Assembly: GCA_024642505.1 (NCBI GenBank)
Contig: JAHEAZ010000014.1
Location: 1 to 49,329 of the forward strand
Direction of reading: 5' to 3'
DNA from: Gammaproteobacteria bacterium
GTDB lineage: Bacteria > Pseudomonadota > Gammaproteobacteria > Steroidobacterales > Steroidobacteraceae
DNA: 49,329 nt
The position numbers were made by a program, and so were the translations under genes. Positions 28,099 to 36,790 of this stretch are shown in pieces; position 1 is the first letter of the stretch, and the number at the start of each line of letters is the position of its first letter. The notes under the pieces are model-generated. The model had not been told where the DNA came from. It worked only from the letters and a program-made list of their open reading frames with translations, and ran no database searches.

Positions 28099-29124
28099 TC
28101 AGTCGCGCAACAGCTCGTCGACGATCTCGCGGTCGATCCACGTCGCACCCCCGAAACGGTCAAAGAAACCGCAGTGTCCACCGCGCCGGGTTGCGGTGAC
28201 GGCCAGCGCCGGCACGCGCTTCAGCCGCGCGAGATCGCCTGGCAGGATCATCGGGTCATCCAGCGCGGTGATGATCCTGCTCTCGGTCTCGAGGCTCGCC
28301 AGGGCCTCGCCGGTGATCGCATATCCGGCCAGGTAGCTCTGCAGGTCCGGGTACTCGGTGTAGTCCCGGACCATGCGGGCGGTCATGCCGGTGAGCGAAC
28401 GCTCGCGCACGAGATCGCCGAAGTCGTAGTGTCCCGGCCAGGCTGCCTGCTTCTTCTTCAGTGAGCGGCGCCACTTCAACATGAAGTATTCGCGATAGAT
28501 GGCCGGCCCGAGTTCCAGGGCCTCGAGCGTCACGGCTGGATCGAGTACCGGGCAGACGGCAACGATGCGATGCAGCGTGAGCCCAGCCGCCGAAGCCCTC
28601 GCCCCCACACGCAGCGCAAAATTGCCACCGAGGGAGAACCCCGCCAGCGACACCTCGTGCCCGGGATTGAGTTGCTGGATACGGCCGATCGCACCGACCA
28701 CCTCCGGTATGCGGCAGGAGTGGAAAAGTTCCTGGTTGAGGTGATGCGTCGGCCCGTGGTCTCGCAGGTTGAGGCGGATTACATCGAAGCCAGCGTCCAG
28801 CGCGGACTGTCCGAGCGACAGCAGGTAAAGCGAATCAGCGCTTCCTTCCCAGCCATGCTGCAGCACCACCAGCCGCCGTGACGCCGTGCGGCCCAGGTCC
28901 TGCTGGGTCACCTGCAACGCCAGCAGGCGCACGCCATCGCCGCAGTCGAGTACCAGTTCGCGGCTCGCATCGATCAGCTGCCGCGCGCGCCGTTCGACCG
29001 CCGGGCGCCGCGCCGGCAGGCTGGGCAGCACCGACTGCACGTGGCGATTCCTCAGCCACACCGGCGGTTCGAACGGCAGGATGCGCGCGATGTCGTCCAT
29101 GGCGGCGGGCAGTGGGCGGGTCAC
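28099..29124 (-). CDS. Alpha/beta hydrolase, YheT-like
   Basis: A 341-residue alpha/beta hydrolase of the YheT/ABHD1-3 group. An N-terminal FEPPVWLRNRHVQSVLPSL segment is typical of YheT. The nucleophile elbow is GFSLGGNFALR (Ser about 164), the acid lies in ALDDPM and the histidine in RRGGHCGFFDR. The oxyanion region is LQHGWEGS. Substrates of this group are probably esters of lipids or short acyl chains. The GTG at 29124 overlaps the stop of the response regulator; an ATG at 29100 (MDDIARILPF) is a reasonable alternative and neither has a strong ribosome site. Confidence 0.85.
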   Translation of the reverse strand: MTRPLPAAMDDIARILPFEPPVWLRNRHVQSVLPSLPARRPAVERRARQLIDASRELVLDCGDGVRLLALQVTQQDLGRTASRRLVVLQHGWEGSADSLYLLSLGQSALDAGFDVIRLNLRDHGPTHHLNQELFHSCRIPEVVGAIGRIQQLNPGHEVSLAGFSLGGNFALRVGARASAAGLTLHRIVAVCPVLDPAVTLEALELGPAIYREYFMLKWRRSLKKKQAAWPGHYDFGDLVRERSLTGMTARMVRDYTEYPDLQSYLAGYAITGEALASLETESRIITALDDPMILPGDLARLKRVPALAVTATRRGGHCGFFDRFGGATWIDREIVDELLRD

Positions 29125-30428
29125 CGTGACAGGACCGAGATCTCCAGTCGATTATTGGCTGCAGCCGCTTCATTCCATGCGCCGGCGGTCGCTCTTTCGA
29201 GCGGTGGATAGGCTGCCACGACGTGTTCCGGCAAGCCCTGCGCCAGGGTGAGTTGAATCCGCCCCTCGGTCCGCTGGCGTACCGACGCCGCCAGGTTCGC
29301 AAACGCAAGCGGTTGTCTCGACGCGCCGGTCAACGACTCGTCGAACGGGTTGCCACGATAGTCGCATTCTCCGGCTGGCTGGTCCGGCGATGCGAGCGCG
29401 TAACCCGCCTCGGCGCCGCCCGACAGGCAGAAAGCACCGGCAATCGTTTCAACCGCCACGGCGCCCCGGAATCCGCCACGTTCGAGTCCAGCCACCAGGT
29501 TGCGGACCGCCTCGAGCCTCGACGGGGCAAGCGGAGCCTCGCCATACGGCACCTGCAGTACCTCGATCTGCGGTCCCGGGCCCGCCGCTGGTTGGGCAGC
29601 CGGGCGAGCGCTGCCCGCATCGCGAACCTGGTCGAGAGTGAAGCGGAGCGCAGCAGATTCCAGCTCGAGTCTTGCCCGCGCCCGCTCGACCTCGCGAGCC
29701 GTGTCCAGCGACTGCCGGTAGAGGCCACCCAGGACTGCGAGAGCGACGAGCATGACGACCAGCGCGCCGATCCAGCCCCAGGGGCGGACTGGTTCCCCGG
29801 CGTCCGGCTGCGCCGCCGGCACCGGTTGTGGCTCCGGCTCCGGCACTTTCAATTCCGCGACAAGTCGCTGGGCGTGGCTGTCGAGCGTCGCGACCATGAA
29901 TCGCCGTAACTCCAGGCTTTGCGACTTGAGCATCGCCTCCACGAAACCGCGTGTCCTGGGATCCAGCGTCGGCTCCTCCGCCTCGTCCGACGGGAAGCCT
30001 TGCTCGCCGCGCTCGCCGACTGGCTGCAATGGGGAAGGAACACCATCCCGCCTGTCTGGCAGCAGCTTGAGCTGGTATAGAACCTTGGTGACGTCGATCG
30101 GCTTGACCGTCTTGGGCAGGACACCGATGGCGCCCAGCGCGCGCGCCTGGCCAACGTACAGCTCGCCCTCCTGGGACGTGTACATCATGATGGGGATGGT
30201 CGCGGTAGCGGGATCCGCCTTGATGATCTGGACCGCCTGCAAGCCGTCCATACCCGGCATCAGGTGATCCATGAAGACCACGTCCGGGCGTTCACGCTTG
30301 AGGTAGTCGAGCGCCGCCTCGGCAGAGTCGGCGGTGTCCACGGCGATTCCGTACTTCTCGAGCATCCTGCTCAGAACGACCCTCGCTGACTTCGAGTCGT
30401 CAACAACCAGTGCCCGCTTGGCCGACAT
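29121..30428 (-). CDS. Membrane-anchored response regulator with OmpA-like tail
   Basis: A 435-residue protein with an uncommon domain order. Residues 1-120 form a complete receiver domain (acidic pair D10-D11, phospho-acceptor D54 in FMDHLMPGMDG, T84 and K106). Residues 150-195 hold a helical segment ending in a proline/glutamate linker. Residues 217-237 are a membrane helix (WIGALVVMLVALAVLGGLY), followed by a short coiled-coil-like stretch. The last 130 residues end NNRLEISVLSR, like the C-terminus of OmpA-type domains, but lack the GHTD core. The receiver would be cytoplasmic and the tail periplasmic. There is no DNA-binding domain. A strong AGGGGA site precedes the ATG. It lies between a DUF6279 lipoprotein and a hydrolase on the same strand. 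Confidence 0.8.
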   Translation of the reverse strand: MSAKRALVVDDSKSARVVLSRMLEKYGIAVDTADSAEAALDYLKRERPDVVFMDHLMPGMDGLQAVQIIKADPATATIPIMMYTSQEGELYVGQARALGAIGVLPKTVKPIDVTKVLYQLKLLPDRRDGVPSPLQPVGERGEQGFPSDEAEEPTLDPRTRGFVEAMLKSQSLELRRFMVATLDSHAQRLVAELKVPEPEPQPVPAAQPDAGEPVRPWGWIGALVVMLVALAVLGGLYRQSLDTAREVERARARLELESAALRFTLDQVRDAGSARPAAQPAAGPGPQIEVLQVPYGEAPLAPSRLEAVRNLVAGLERGGFRGAVAVETIAGAFCLSGGAEAGYALASPDQPAGECDYRGNPFDESLTGASRQPLAFANLAASVRQRTEGRIQLTLAQGLPEHVVAAYPPLERATAGAWNEAAAANNRLEISVLSR

Positions 30429-30484
30429 CTGAATCCCCTGATTTGGCCAGTGCGAGTTTAGCGCACCATGAGCATCGCGCGGCG

Positions 30485-31366
30485 TCAGTTATCGCGAGCT
30501 ATCGACTCGAAATCACTTGCCCAGCGATCCAGCTGCCGGCGCAGCCGCCGCCTCTGGTCGTTGGACAGCGACCCATCGATGTCGGCGATGAGATTCAATA
30601 CCCGTTCCCGATCCTCGTCGAAACGCCGTCGGTACTCCGGTTCCCAGAACGACTCTCCGTCGGCCAGCAGTCGTTCAAGCCGGGGCGTGAACATCGCCAT
30701 GTCATCGCGATACGAGATTGCCTCGCGCAGTGCTTGCCGCCACCGCTGGCGGCTATCGAGCCAACCCTCGGGTTCGGCGCGCATGTCCCTGGCGCAACTC
30801 GCCACCATGCTGCGCTGCGCGGCGTCCAGATTGCCGACCCAGCGCTCGATCTGGCGCCTGAGCGTTCGCTCTCGGCGCTCGATCCGCTCGGCAGAGCTCC
30901 TGGCCAGCACCTTCTCGGTGAACTCGCGGTCGTCTTCCACGATCCCGGCGAATATCTGCTCGATCTGCGCGTCGTCCAGGTCCGCGAGCAGCGCCGCCGC
31001 GTCAGGCACGAGGCGACCCACGACGTCGTCCCAGAAGACCTCGAGATCCATGCGGGCGGCGCGGATCCGCTCGCGACCCAGGGGACTGGCTGCTTCCCGC
31101 TCCAGGTCGCGAAAGAAAACGGCGTAGCGGCCGACCTCAGACTCGCGGTGCCAGACCAGTATCGAGTCGATGGCCCGCTCGAGCTGCTGGCGCTGGCCCG
31201 TGTCCAGCTCGACGTAGTCGCGGAAGTACCACGGCAACAGCACGTCGAGCTGTTTATAGGCCAGGCGTGCGCCGCTGCAGCCGGCGAGCAGCAGGCCACC
31301 AAGCAGGCCCACGCACAGCGTACCTGCCCAGCGCTTGACGCCGGCCGCGCACCAGAGGCTAATCAC
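30485..31366 (-). CDS. DUF6279 family lipoprotein
   Basis: A lipoprotein of about 293 residues with a lipobox LLAGC followed by SGARLAYKQLDVLLPWYFRD, the hallmark of the DUF6279 family. The rest is strongly helical and charged (RQQLERAIDS, RIERRERTLRRQIERW), as expected of a periplasmic helical bundle; the role is unknown. The GTG at 31366 is preferred because GAGG lies 11 bases upstream and it gives the most normal signal length. ATGs at 31384 and 31393 are also in frame but would overlap the divergent gene at 31370 further. It may be the first gene of a minus-strand operon with the response regulator, 56 bp downstream. Confidence 0.8.
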   Translation of the reverse strand: MISLWCAAGVKRWAGTLCVGLLGGLLLAGCSGARLAYKQLDVLLPWYFRDYVELDTGQRQQLERAIDSILVWHRESEVGRYAVFFRDLEREAASPLGRERIRAARMDLEVFWDDVVGRLVPDAAALLADLDDAQIEQIFAGIVEDDREFTEKVLARSSAERIERRERTLRRQIERWVGNLDAAQRSMVASCARDMRAEPEGWLDSRQRWRQALREAISYRDDMAMFTPRLERLLADGESFWEPEYRRRFDEDRERVLNLIADIDGSLSNDQRRRLRRQLDRWASDFESIARDN

Positions 31367-31369
31367 ACC

Positions 31370-33511
31370 ATGGAGAAGCCTCATGCGGAGCACGGATGCG
31401 ACCCCGGGCGTCGGCTGCCGTGGCTGCCGGTCCTGGCCGCACTGGCGCTGGCGAATCCGGCACAGGCGGGCAGCAAGCTCATTGCTTCCGCTGGCAGCAT
31501 CGAGTTCGGGGGCCTCACAGCTGGCCAGGTAGAGATCATCGTTGCACCTGTCGGAGCCTCCGGGCTGGAGGCCAGATTCTACTCAGGGAAGATTGACGGT
31601 CTCGAGTCCCTGGGCCGGCTTGAGGGGATCTCGCTCGCATGTGCCCAACTTTCGACCTCCCAGGTGGGTGTGGAGTGCGCCCGCGGCAGGCTGTCTGGCG
31701 ATTTCGGCGAGGCAGGCAGGCAGGACACGGCGCTCGCCTTCGGGCTCGACGCTGGCGGCACCACGCGATTCGCGTTCGACCGGCTGTTGATCGCCGGCGG
31801 AAACGTCGCTCTCAAGGGGCAGCAGCGCGGCGACGACTGGTCGATTGACGCAACCATTGACGGGGTCAGTATCGCTGGACTCGGGGCCATTGGGTTCTTG
31901 CGCGACGCGTTGCCAGGCGGATTGCAGGCCGAGGGATCTGTTTCGGGTCCGGCGATGGTCGCCGGCCATGGCCGGCGACTGGACCACGCCGAGGCCCTCC
32001 TGCAGGTTCTGGAGACGGGGTTTTCGGACGAGTCGGGCGCGCTGGCCGGCGAGCAGCTGCGCGGCAAACTGGGCGTCTCGATCGATCGGTCGCCATCGCC
32101 GGTCGGCTGGTCGATATCGGCGCGGCTCTACGTCGACGGGGGACAGGCGTACCTGGAACCCGTCTTCCTTGACTTTGGCGAGTACGCTGCTGAAGCAGAT
32201 TTCGACGCTTTCCTGACGGATCAACTCGATGCCCTGACAGTACACCGATTTAGTTTCCACCAGAAAGGGGTCGGCGCGACTTCCGGTACGGCTGAGCTGG
32301 ACCTGGTCGGCGAGACCCTGCTCAGGCGAGTGCGGGTCCGGTTGGCAGAGGTCAACCTCGACAGGCTGGTCGGTATTTACCTGCGCCCGTTCCTGATCTC
32401 CACGCAGTTCGCGGACCTGGCCGGCTCAGGCCAGATCCATGGCGAGGCCGACCTCGATGCCGGGCTGCCCAGCCGCCTCGAACTCGAGCTCGACGATGCG
32501 ACGCTCGACAGCCCCACCGGCTCGCTCTCGGTCGAGGCGCTGGCCGGCCACTTCAGCTGGTTCGACGAGCAACTGCGGAACGACCTGGCCCCACAGGTCG
32601 ACAGTGCGCTGTTCAAGTCGCGGCTCGCGTGGCGAGCGGCCCGGCTGTGGGGAATCGAGTTCGGTCCAGCGGAGATTCCTTTCACCACCACCGGAAGGCA
32701 CTTCAGGCTGCTCGACCCGGTGCTGTTGCCGGTTTTCGACGGCAGCGTGGCGATTGAAACGCTACGCCTCCGCCATGCGGGGACACCGCAGATGTACGTT
32801 CGCTTCGATGCCGAGCTCAGGCCCGTCAGTATCGCGCTGGTGGGGCGCGCGCTCGGCTGGCCGGAATTTTCCGGCACGATATCCGGGCGCATACCGCGCC
32901 TGGAGCTTGCCAACGGCCTCGTAACGCTGGGCGGCAACCTCGAGGCGCAGGTATTCGATGGCACGATTACATTGCGCGGCCTGCGCATGCGGGATCCCCT
33001 GGGCCAATACCCGCAGCTGTACGCTGATATCGACATCGAGGGTCTGGACCTGGAGCGCGTCACCGACACCTTTGAATTCGGCCTGATCACCGGAAGGCTG
33101 TCCGGCCAGGTCAGAGCGCTCGAGATGTTCGACTGGATGCCGGCAGCCTTCGACGCAAGCGTCTACAGCACGCCGGGCGATCGCTCGCCCCGGCGCATCA
33201 GCCAGCGCGCCGTGTCCAATCTGTCCAGCATCGGCGGCGGCAGCGGCGGCAGCGTGGCGGCCGCACTGCAAAGCGGGTTCCTGCGCTTTTTCGACAGCTT
33301 TCGCTACGACCGCCTGGGCCTGTCCTGCAGGCTGGTCAACGACGTCTGCCTGATGGACGGCGTCGCACCGGCCCCGAACGGCTACTACATTGTCAAGGGC
33401 TCGGGCCTGCCGCGCATCGACGTGATCGCCAGCCAGCGCCGGGTAGCCTGGACCCGCCTGGTCCGGCAGCTCGCCGCCATGACCGAGTCCGCCGGCCCGG
33501 TCATAGAGTGA
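31370..33511 (+). CDS. YdbH-like (AsmA-superfamily-type) envelope protein
   Basis: A 713-residue protein with an N-terminal hydrophobic stretch (WLPVLAALALANPAQA), then long runs of alternating hydrophobic residues typical of the beta-taco or groove fold of lipid-transfer bridges. The C-terminal third (SGTISGRIPRLELANGLVTL, FDGTITLRGLRMRDPL) and the terminal ISQRAVSNLSSIGGG...FDSFRYDRLGLSCRLVNDVC pattern recall YdbH/DUF-type AsmA-like proteins. YdbH spans the periplasm and helps move phospholipids to the outer membrane. The link is strengthened by the YdbL-like gene 140 bp downstream. E. coli YdbH is longer and anchored in the inner membrane; here the hydrophobic segment looks cleavable (AQA site). 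The start is set at 31370 by an AGAGG site; upstream frame is antisense to the lipoprotein gene. Confidence 0.7.
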   Translation: MEKPHAEHGCDPGRRLPWLPVLAALALANPAQAGSKLIASAGSIEFGGLTAGQVEIIVAPVGASGLEARFYSGKIDGLESLGRLEGISLACAQLSTSQVGVECARGRLSGDFGEAGRQDTALAFGLDAGGTTRFAFDRLLIAGGNVALKGQQRGDDWSIDATIDGVSIAGLGAIGFLRDALPGGLQAEGSVSGPAMVAGHGRRLDHAEALLQVLETGFSDESGALAGEQLRGKLGVSIDRSPSPVGWSISARLYVDGGQAYLEPVFLDFGEYAAEADFDAFLTDQLDALTVHRFSFHQKGVGATSGTAELDLVGETLLRRVRVRLAEVNLDRLVGIYLRPFLISTQFADLAGSGQIHGEADLDAGLPSRLELELDDATLDSPTGSLSVEALAGHFSWFDEQLRNDLAPQVDSALFKSRLAWRAARLWGIEFGPAEIPFTTTGRHFRLLDPVLLPVFDGSVAIETLRLRHAGTPQMYVRFDAELRPVSIALVGRALGWPEFSGTISGRIPRLELANGLVTLGGNLEAQVFDGTITLRGLRMRDPLGQYPQLYADIDIEGLDLERVTDTFEFGLITGRLSGQVRALEMFDWMPAAFDASVYSTPGDRSPRRISQRAVSNLSSIGGGSGGSVAAALQSGFLRFFDSFRYDRLGLSCRLVNDVCLMDGVAPAPNGYYIVKGSGLPRIDVIASQRRVAWTRLVRQLAAMTESAGPVIE

Positions 33512-33651
33512 CCGGACCACTGGTGTGATACCGGACTTCCCCTCGGGCTTCAACTCGCGCCCGGTTCGGGTAAGCTGGTCATGATTCATGATTCGTTCAG
33601 CTGACGGGGCCGACCATGGTTCCCCAACATCCGAAGAGGAGCCTGTCAAAG

Positions 33652-34245
33652 ATGACGCGCTGGATTACCACCGCAATCGGGACTGCCGCGCTGGCGCTTG
33701 CCGCTTGCGTGACTATCAACGTTTACTTCCCCGCCGCCGCCGCCGAGAAGGCCGCGGACCGCATCATCGAGGACGTCTGGGGCAAGGAACCGGCCGGCCA
33801 GGAGCAGTCCGCGTTGCCCGTTGAGGACAGGGGCATTGTGCTGGCCACGGTCAAGCGCACTTTCGAGTTGGTCGTCCCCGCCGCCAATGCACAGGCAGAC
33901 CTCAATGTCTCGACGCCGGCTATCCGCACGCTGACCGCCTCGATGGAGTCGCGCCACAGCCAACTCGAGAAATACTACGTTTCCGGTGCGGTGGGTCTGA
34001 CCGCCAACGGACTGATTGAGGTGCGCGATGCCAACGCCGTGCCGCTGGCCGAGCGCAATGCCGTTCGCAAGCTGGTTGCCGACGAGAACAGCGAGCGCAA
34101 CTCGCTATATCGCGAGATCGCATCGGCGAACGGTCACACGGAGTGGGAGAGCGACATACGCGCCACCTTCGCGCAGCGCTGGATCGCGAAGGCGCGTGCA
34201 GGATGGTGGTATCGCAATGCGGCGGGTGGCTGGGTGCAGAAATAG
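33652..34245 (+). CDS. YdbL-family (DUF1318) lipoprotein
   Basis: A 197-residue protein starting at the ATG preceded by AGAGGAG; the ATG at 33616 lacks such a site. The signal ends in a lipobox LAAC (Cys at about residue 19). The mature part opens CVTINVYFPAAAAEKAADRI, and residues 110-197 form the DUF1318/YdbL domain (GLIEVRDANAVPLAERNAVR, then WIAKARAGWWYRNAAGGWVQK). E. coli YdbL is a soluble periplasmic protein encoded beside the bridge protein YdbH and the tiny lipoprotein YnbE; here no separate ynbE is present and YdbL itself is lipidated. Its place after a YdbH-like gene supports a joint role in lipid transport. Confidence 0.8.
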   Translation: MTRWITTAIGTAALALAACVTINVYFPAAAAEKAADRIIEDVWGKEPAGQEQSALPVEDRGIVLATVKRTFELVVPAANAQADLNVSTPAIRTLTASMESRHSQLEKYYVSGAVGLTANGLIEVRDANAVPLAERNAVRKLVADENSERNSLYREIASANGHTEWESDIRATFAQRWIAKARAGWWYRNAAGGWVQK

Positions 34246-34260
34246 CGCCGACGAGCCCAC

Positions 34261-34938
34261 TCAGCCCCCGGCCAGCTCCTCGATCAGGTCGGAACCCTCG
34301 TTGCGCGGGTCGTTGACGCGGCGGCTGACGGGACGCGCACTGAACGCCGCGGGATCGCGGGGCCCCAGCCAGGCCGAAAGGACCGCTACGTCTTCAAGGC
34401 GCGGATCCAGCCACGGCCCCACGCCTTCGGTGGGAAGCACGGCTGGCATGCGGTGATGAATTTGCGCCAGCGGCCCCAAGGCATCGGTCGTGACAATGGC
34501 GCAGGACTCGAGCGGCTCGCCGCCTGCCGGGTCGCGCCAGGACTCCCACAGTCCGGCCAGACCCAGCGGCGCACCATCGCGCGAGCAGATGAACCAAGGC
34601 TGCTTGCCGGAGGTAACCGCCTGCCACTCGTACCAGCCGTCCGCCAGCACCACGCAGCGCCGGCGCCGGAACGCCCGGCGATAGGCGGGACGTTCCGACA
34701 GGGTCTCGGCACGCGCATTGATCATGCGGTTTCCGATCGACTTGTCCTTCGCCCAGGACGGAATCAATCCCCAGTGCAGGAGGGCGACCTCGCGCACTCC
34801 AGGCTGCAGCTCTCGCAGCACCGGCACCGTCTGGGTCGGCGCAATGTTGTAGCGCGCCTCCAGCACCGGGAACCCGTCGAGCGCGAAAGTCCGCTTTACG
34901 GCCTCCGCCGGGGAGAAAAATGCATAGCGGCCGCACAT
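34261..34938 (-). CDS. SRAP/YedK-family abasic-site protein
   Basis: A 225-residue SOS response-associated peptidase-like protein. The catalytic cysteine is Cys2 (MCGRYAFFSP), which after removal of Met forms a thiazolidine cross-link with abasic sites in single-stranded DNA. Other family residues are visible: YNIAPTQ, INARAETL, ADGWYEW (Glu) and the HHRMP histidine near residue 165. The true start is at 34938; the longer open frame runs through the ABC permease gene. It lies 14 bp after the permease and probably shares its mRNA, convergent with the YdbL-like gene 15 bp away. Confidence 0.95.
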   Translation of the reverse strand: MCGRYAFFSPAEAVKRTFALDGFPVLEARYNIAPTQTVPVLRELQPGVREVALLHWGLIPSWAKDKSIGNRMINARAETLSERPAYRRAFRRRRCVVLADGWYEWQAVTSGKQPWFICSRDGAPLGLAGLWESWRDPAGGEPLESCAIVTTDALGPLAQIHHRMPAVLPTEGVGPWLDPRLEDVAVLSAWLGPRDPAAFSARPVSRRVNDPRNEGSDLIEELAGG

Positions 34939-34952
34939 CTTCCGCGCCCGCG

Positions 34953-35765
34953 CTACTCGCGGATTCCCGTACCGCGATTCATCAGCGTCACCACGACGGC
35001 GAACATGACCACGGCCGCGACAGCCGTTACCAGGAAGGCGCGCATGATGTCTACGTCGCTGGTGCCGAGGAAACCGTAGCGGAAGGCGTTGACCATGTAC
35101 AAGATGGGGTTGGCGTAGGAAAGACGCTCGGCCCACGCCGGCAGCAGCGAAACCGAGTAGAACACCCCGCCGAGGTAGGTGAGCGGCGTCAGCACGAAAG
35201 TCGGGAACCAGGAAATCTGCTCGAAATTCTTCGCGAAGATCGCATTGAAGAAACCGCCAAGCGAGAAGACGATCGAGGTCAGGATCACCGAACCCAGGAT
35301 GAGTAAGGGATGCTGCACTGGCAGGTGGGTGAAAAACAGTGCCACGCCGGTGACCAGCGCGCCAACCAGCAGCCCGCGCATGACGCCGCCGGACACGTAG
35401 CCCAGCACGATCAGCCAGTTGGGCAGCGGCGACACCAGCAGCTCCTCGAGGTGCTTGCCGAACTTGGCGCCGAAGAAGCTGGACACCACGTTGCCAAACG
35501 AGTTCGTTATGACGGACATCATGATCAGCCCGGGTGCGATGTACTGCATGTAGTCGAAGCCGTCCATCTGGCCGATGCGCCGGCCGATGAGGCTTCCGAA
35601 AATGATGAAGTAGAGGGTCGCCGTGATCGCGGGTGGCACCACCGTCTGCCCCCAGATACGGAGGATGCGCCCAAACTCGCGGCGCACGATAGTGAGGAAT
35701 CCGATCCAGCGAACGCGCGCACCCGCAGCGCCGGACGCGCCCAGTGTCTCGACACCGACGCTCAC
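34953..35765 (-). CDS. ABC-2 type transporter permease, YadH-like
   Basis: A 270-residue inner-membrane protein with six hydrophobic helices and the ABC-2 signature region (SWFPTFVLTPLTYLGGVFYS, LPAWAERLSYANPILYMVNAFR). It resembles E. coli YadH. The GTG start overlaps the ATPase gene stop by 4 bp. Together with the upstream ATPase it forms an exporter of unknown substrate; relatives export drugs, polysaccharides or lipids. Confidence 0.92.
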   Translation of the reverse strand: MSVGVETLGASGAAGARVRWIGFLTIVRREFGRILRIWGQTVVPPAITATLYFIIFGSLIGRRIGQMDGFDYMQYIAPGLIMMSVITNSFGNVVSSFFGAKFGKHLEELLVSPLPNWLIVLGYVSGGVMRGLLVGALVTGVALFFTHLPVQHPLLILGSVILTSIVFSLGGFFNAIFAKNFEQISWFPTFVLTPLTYLGGVFYSVSLLPAWAERLSYANPILYMVNAFRYGFLGTSDVDIMRAFLVTAVAAVVMFAVVVTLMNRGTGIRE

Positions 35766-36697
35766 TGCCTGTTCCCCGCGGACGGTCCGCCGGCCTCAAC
35801 CAGGCGCATGAACAGCTCCTCGAGGCGATTCACCTTGTTGCGCATGCTCACGACCGAGATACCCGTAGCGGAAAGCCGGGCAAAGATGTCATTGAGGCTG
35901 TTTTCCTTCGATATGTCGACCTCAATTGTGTGATCGTCGACGAGACGCGCATGGTAGCCGGGCAGGTCGGGTACCTCCTGCACGGAGTCGCGAAAATTCA
36001 GCACGAAAGTCTCCTGGTGGAGCTTGCGGATGACGTTGGCCATGGTGTCGAGCTCGATGATCCTGCCGCGATCGATGATCGCCACGTCGCGGCAGAGATT
36101 CTCGGCTTCCTCGAGATAATGCGTCGTGAGGATAATGGTCGTCCCGCCGCGATTGATGTCCCTGAGGAAACTCCACATCGAGCGACGGATCTCGATGTCC
36201 ACGCCGGCGGTCGGCTCGTCGAGGATCAGCAGCTTCGGCTCGTGAACCAGAGCCCGCGCAATCATCAACCGGCGCTTCATTCCACCTGAGAGCGAGCGGG
36301 CGATGGAGTCACGCTTGTCCCACAGCTGCAGCTGGCGCAGATATTTCTCAGCCTGCTCGCGCGCCCGGTGTCGCGGGATACCATAGAAGCCGGCCTGATT
36401 CACGACGATCGTGAATACCTTCTCGAACATGTTGAAGTTGAGTTCCTGCGGCACCAGCCCGATGCAGGACTTCGCCCGTTCGAGATCGCGGTCGACGTCA
36501 TGGCCGAAGACCCGCACGGTCCCGGAGCTCTTGGTTACCAGCGACGTGACGATGCCGATCGCAGTTGTCTTGCCGGCGCCATTCGGACCGAGCAGCGCGA
36601 AGAAATCGCCCTCCTCGACGTCGAGATCAATGCCCTTGAGCGCCTGGACGCCGTTGCCGTACGTCTTGGCGAGGCCCTGAATCGAAAGCGCCTTCAT
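35762..36697 (-). CDS. ABC transporter ATP-binding protein, YadG-like
   Basis: A 311-residue ATPase with Walker A GPNGAGKTTA, Q-loop LVPQELNFN, signature SLSGGMKRRL, Walker B LLILDEPTAGVD and switch histidine in LTTHYLEEAE. A C-terminal accessory domain of about 90 residues follows, as in YadG and drug-export ATPases. The start is at MKALSIQGLA (36697), where an AGGT site lies 7 bases upstream; the extra 24 codons upstream have no homology. It is coupled to the permease gene. A palindrome and a possible promoter lie just upstream. Confidence 0.93.
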   Translation of the reverse strand: MKALSIQGLAKTYGNGVQALKGIDLDVEEGDFFALLGPNGAGKTTAIGIVTSLVTKSSGTVRVFGHDVDRDLERAKSCIGLVPQELNFNMFEKVFTIVVNQAGFYGIPRHRAREQAEKYLRQLQLWDKRDSIARSLSGGMKRRLMIARALVHEPKLLILDEPTAGVDIEIRRSMWSFLRDINRGGTTIILTTHYLEEAENLCRDVAIIDRGRIIELDTMANVIRKLHQETFVLNFRDSVQEVPDLPGYHARLVDDHTIEVDISKENSLNDIFARLSATGISVVSMRNKVNRLEELFMRLVEAGGPSAGNRQ

Positions 36698-36721
36698 TGC
36701 AGTACCTGGAAATCGGCAGAA

Positions 36722-36776
36722 CGTCGCGAACGCGACGCGAGTGGCGAAGGTTAAACTCCGGCGGGCCACCTCGCAA
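36722..36776 (-). promoter_or_regulatory. Candidate promoter and operator-like palindrome of the ABC operon
   Basis: On the minus strand TTGCGA (36776-36771) and TTTAAC (36755-36750) are 15 bp apart. Directly downstream, CGTCGCG-AA-CGCGACG (36722-36737) is a perfect 7+2+7 palindrome between the predicted transcription start and the ATPase ATG, a position where a repressor would block transcription. The promoter boxes are weak; the palindrome is exact. Confidence 0.35.
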
Positions 36777-36790
36777 CCGGAGCAGAGTCG

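Noticed and set aside
30410-31369. N-terminal extension of the YdbH-like frame to 30410
   Set aside because: It would run antisense through the whole DUF6279 lipoprotein gene; the ATG at 31370 has a ribosome site and a signal-like segment.
34939-35799. N-terminal extension of the SRAP frame to 35799
   Set aside because: The upstream part is the permease gene read out of frame; SRAP must start with Met-Cys at 34938.
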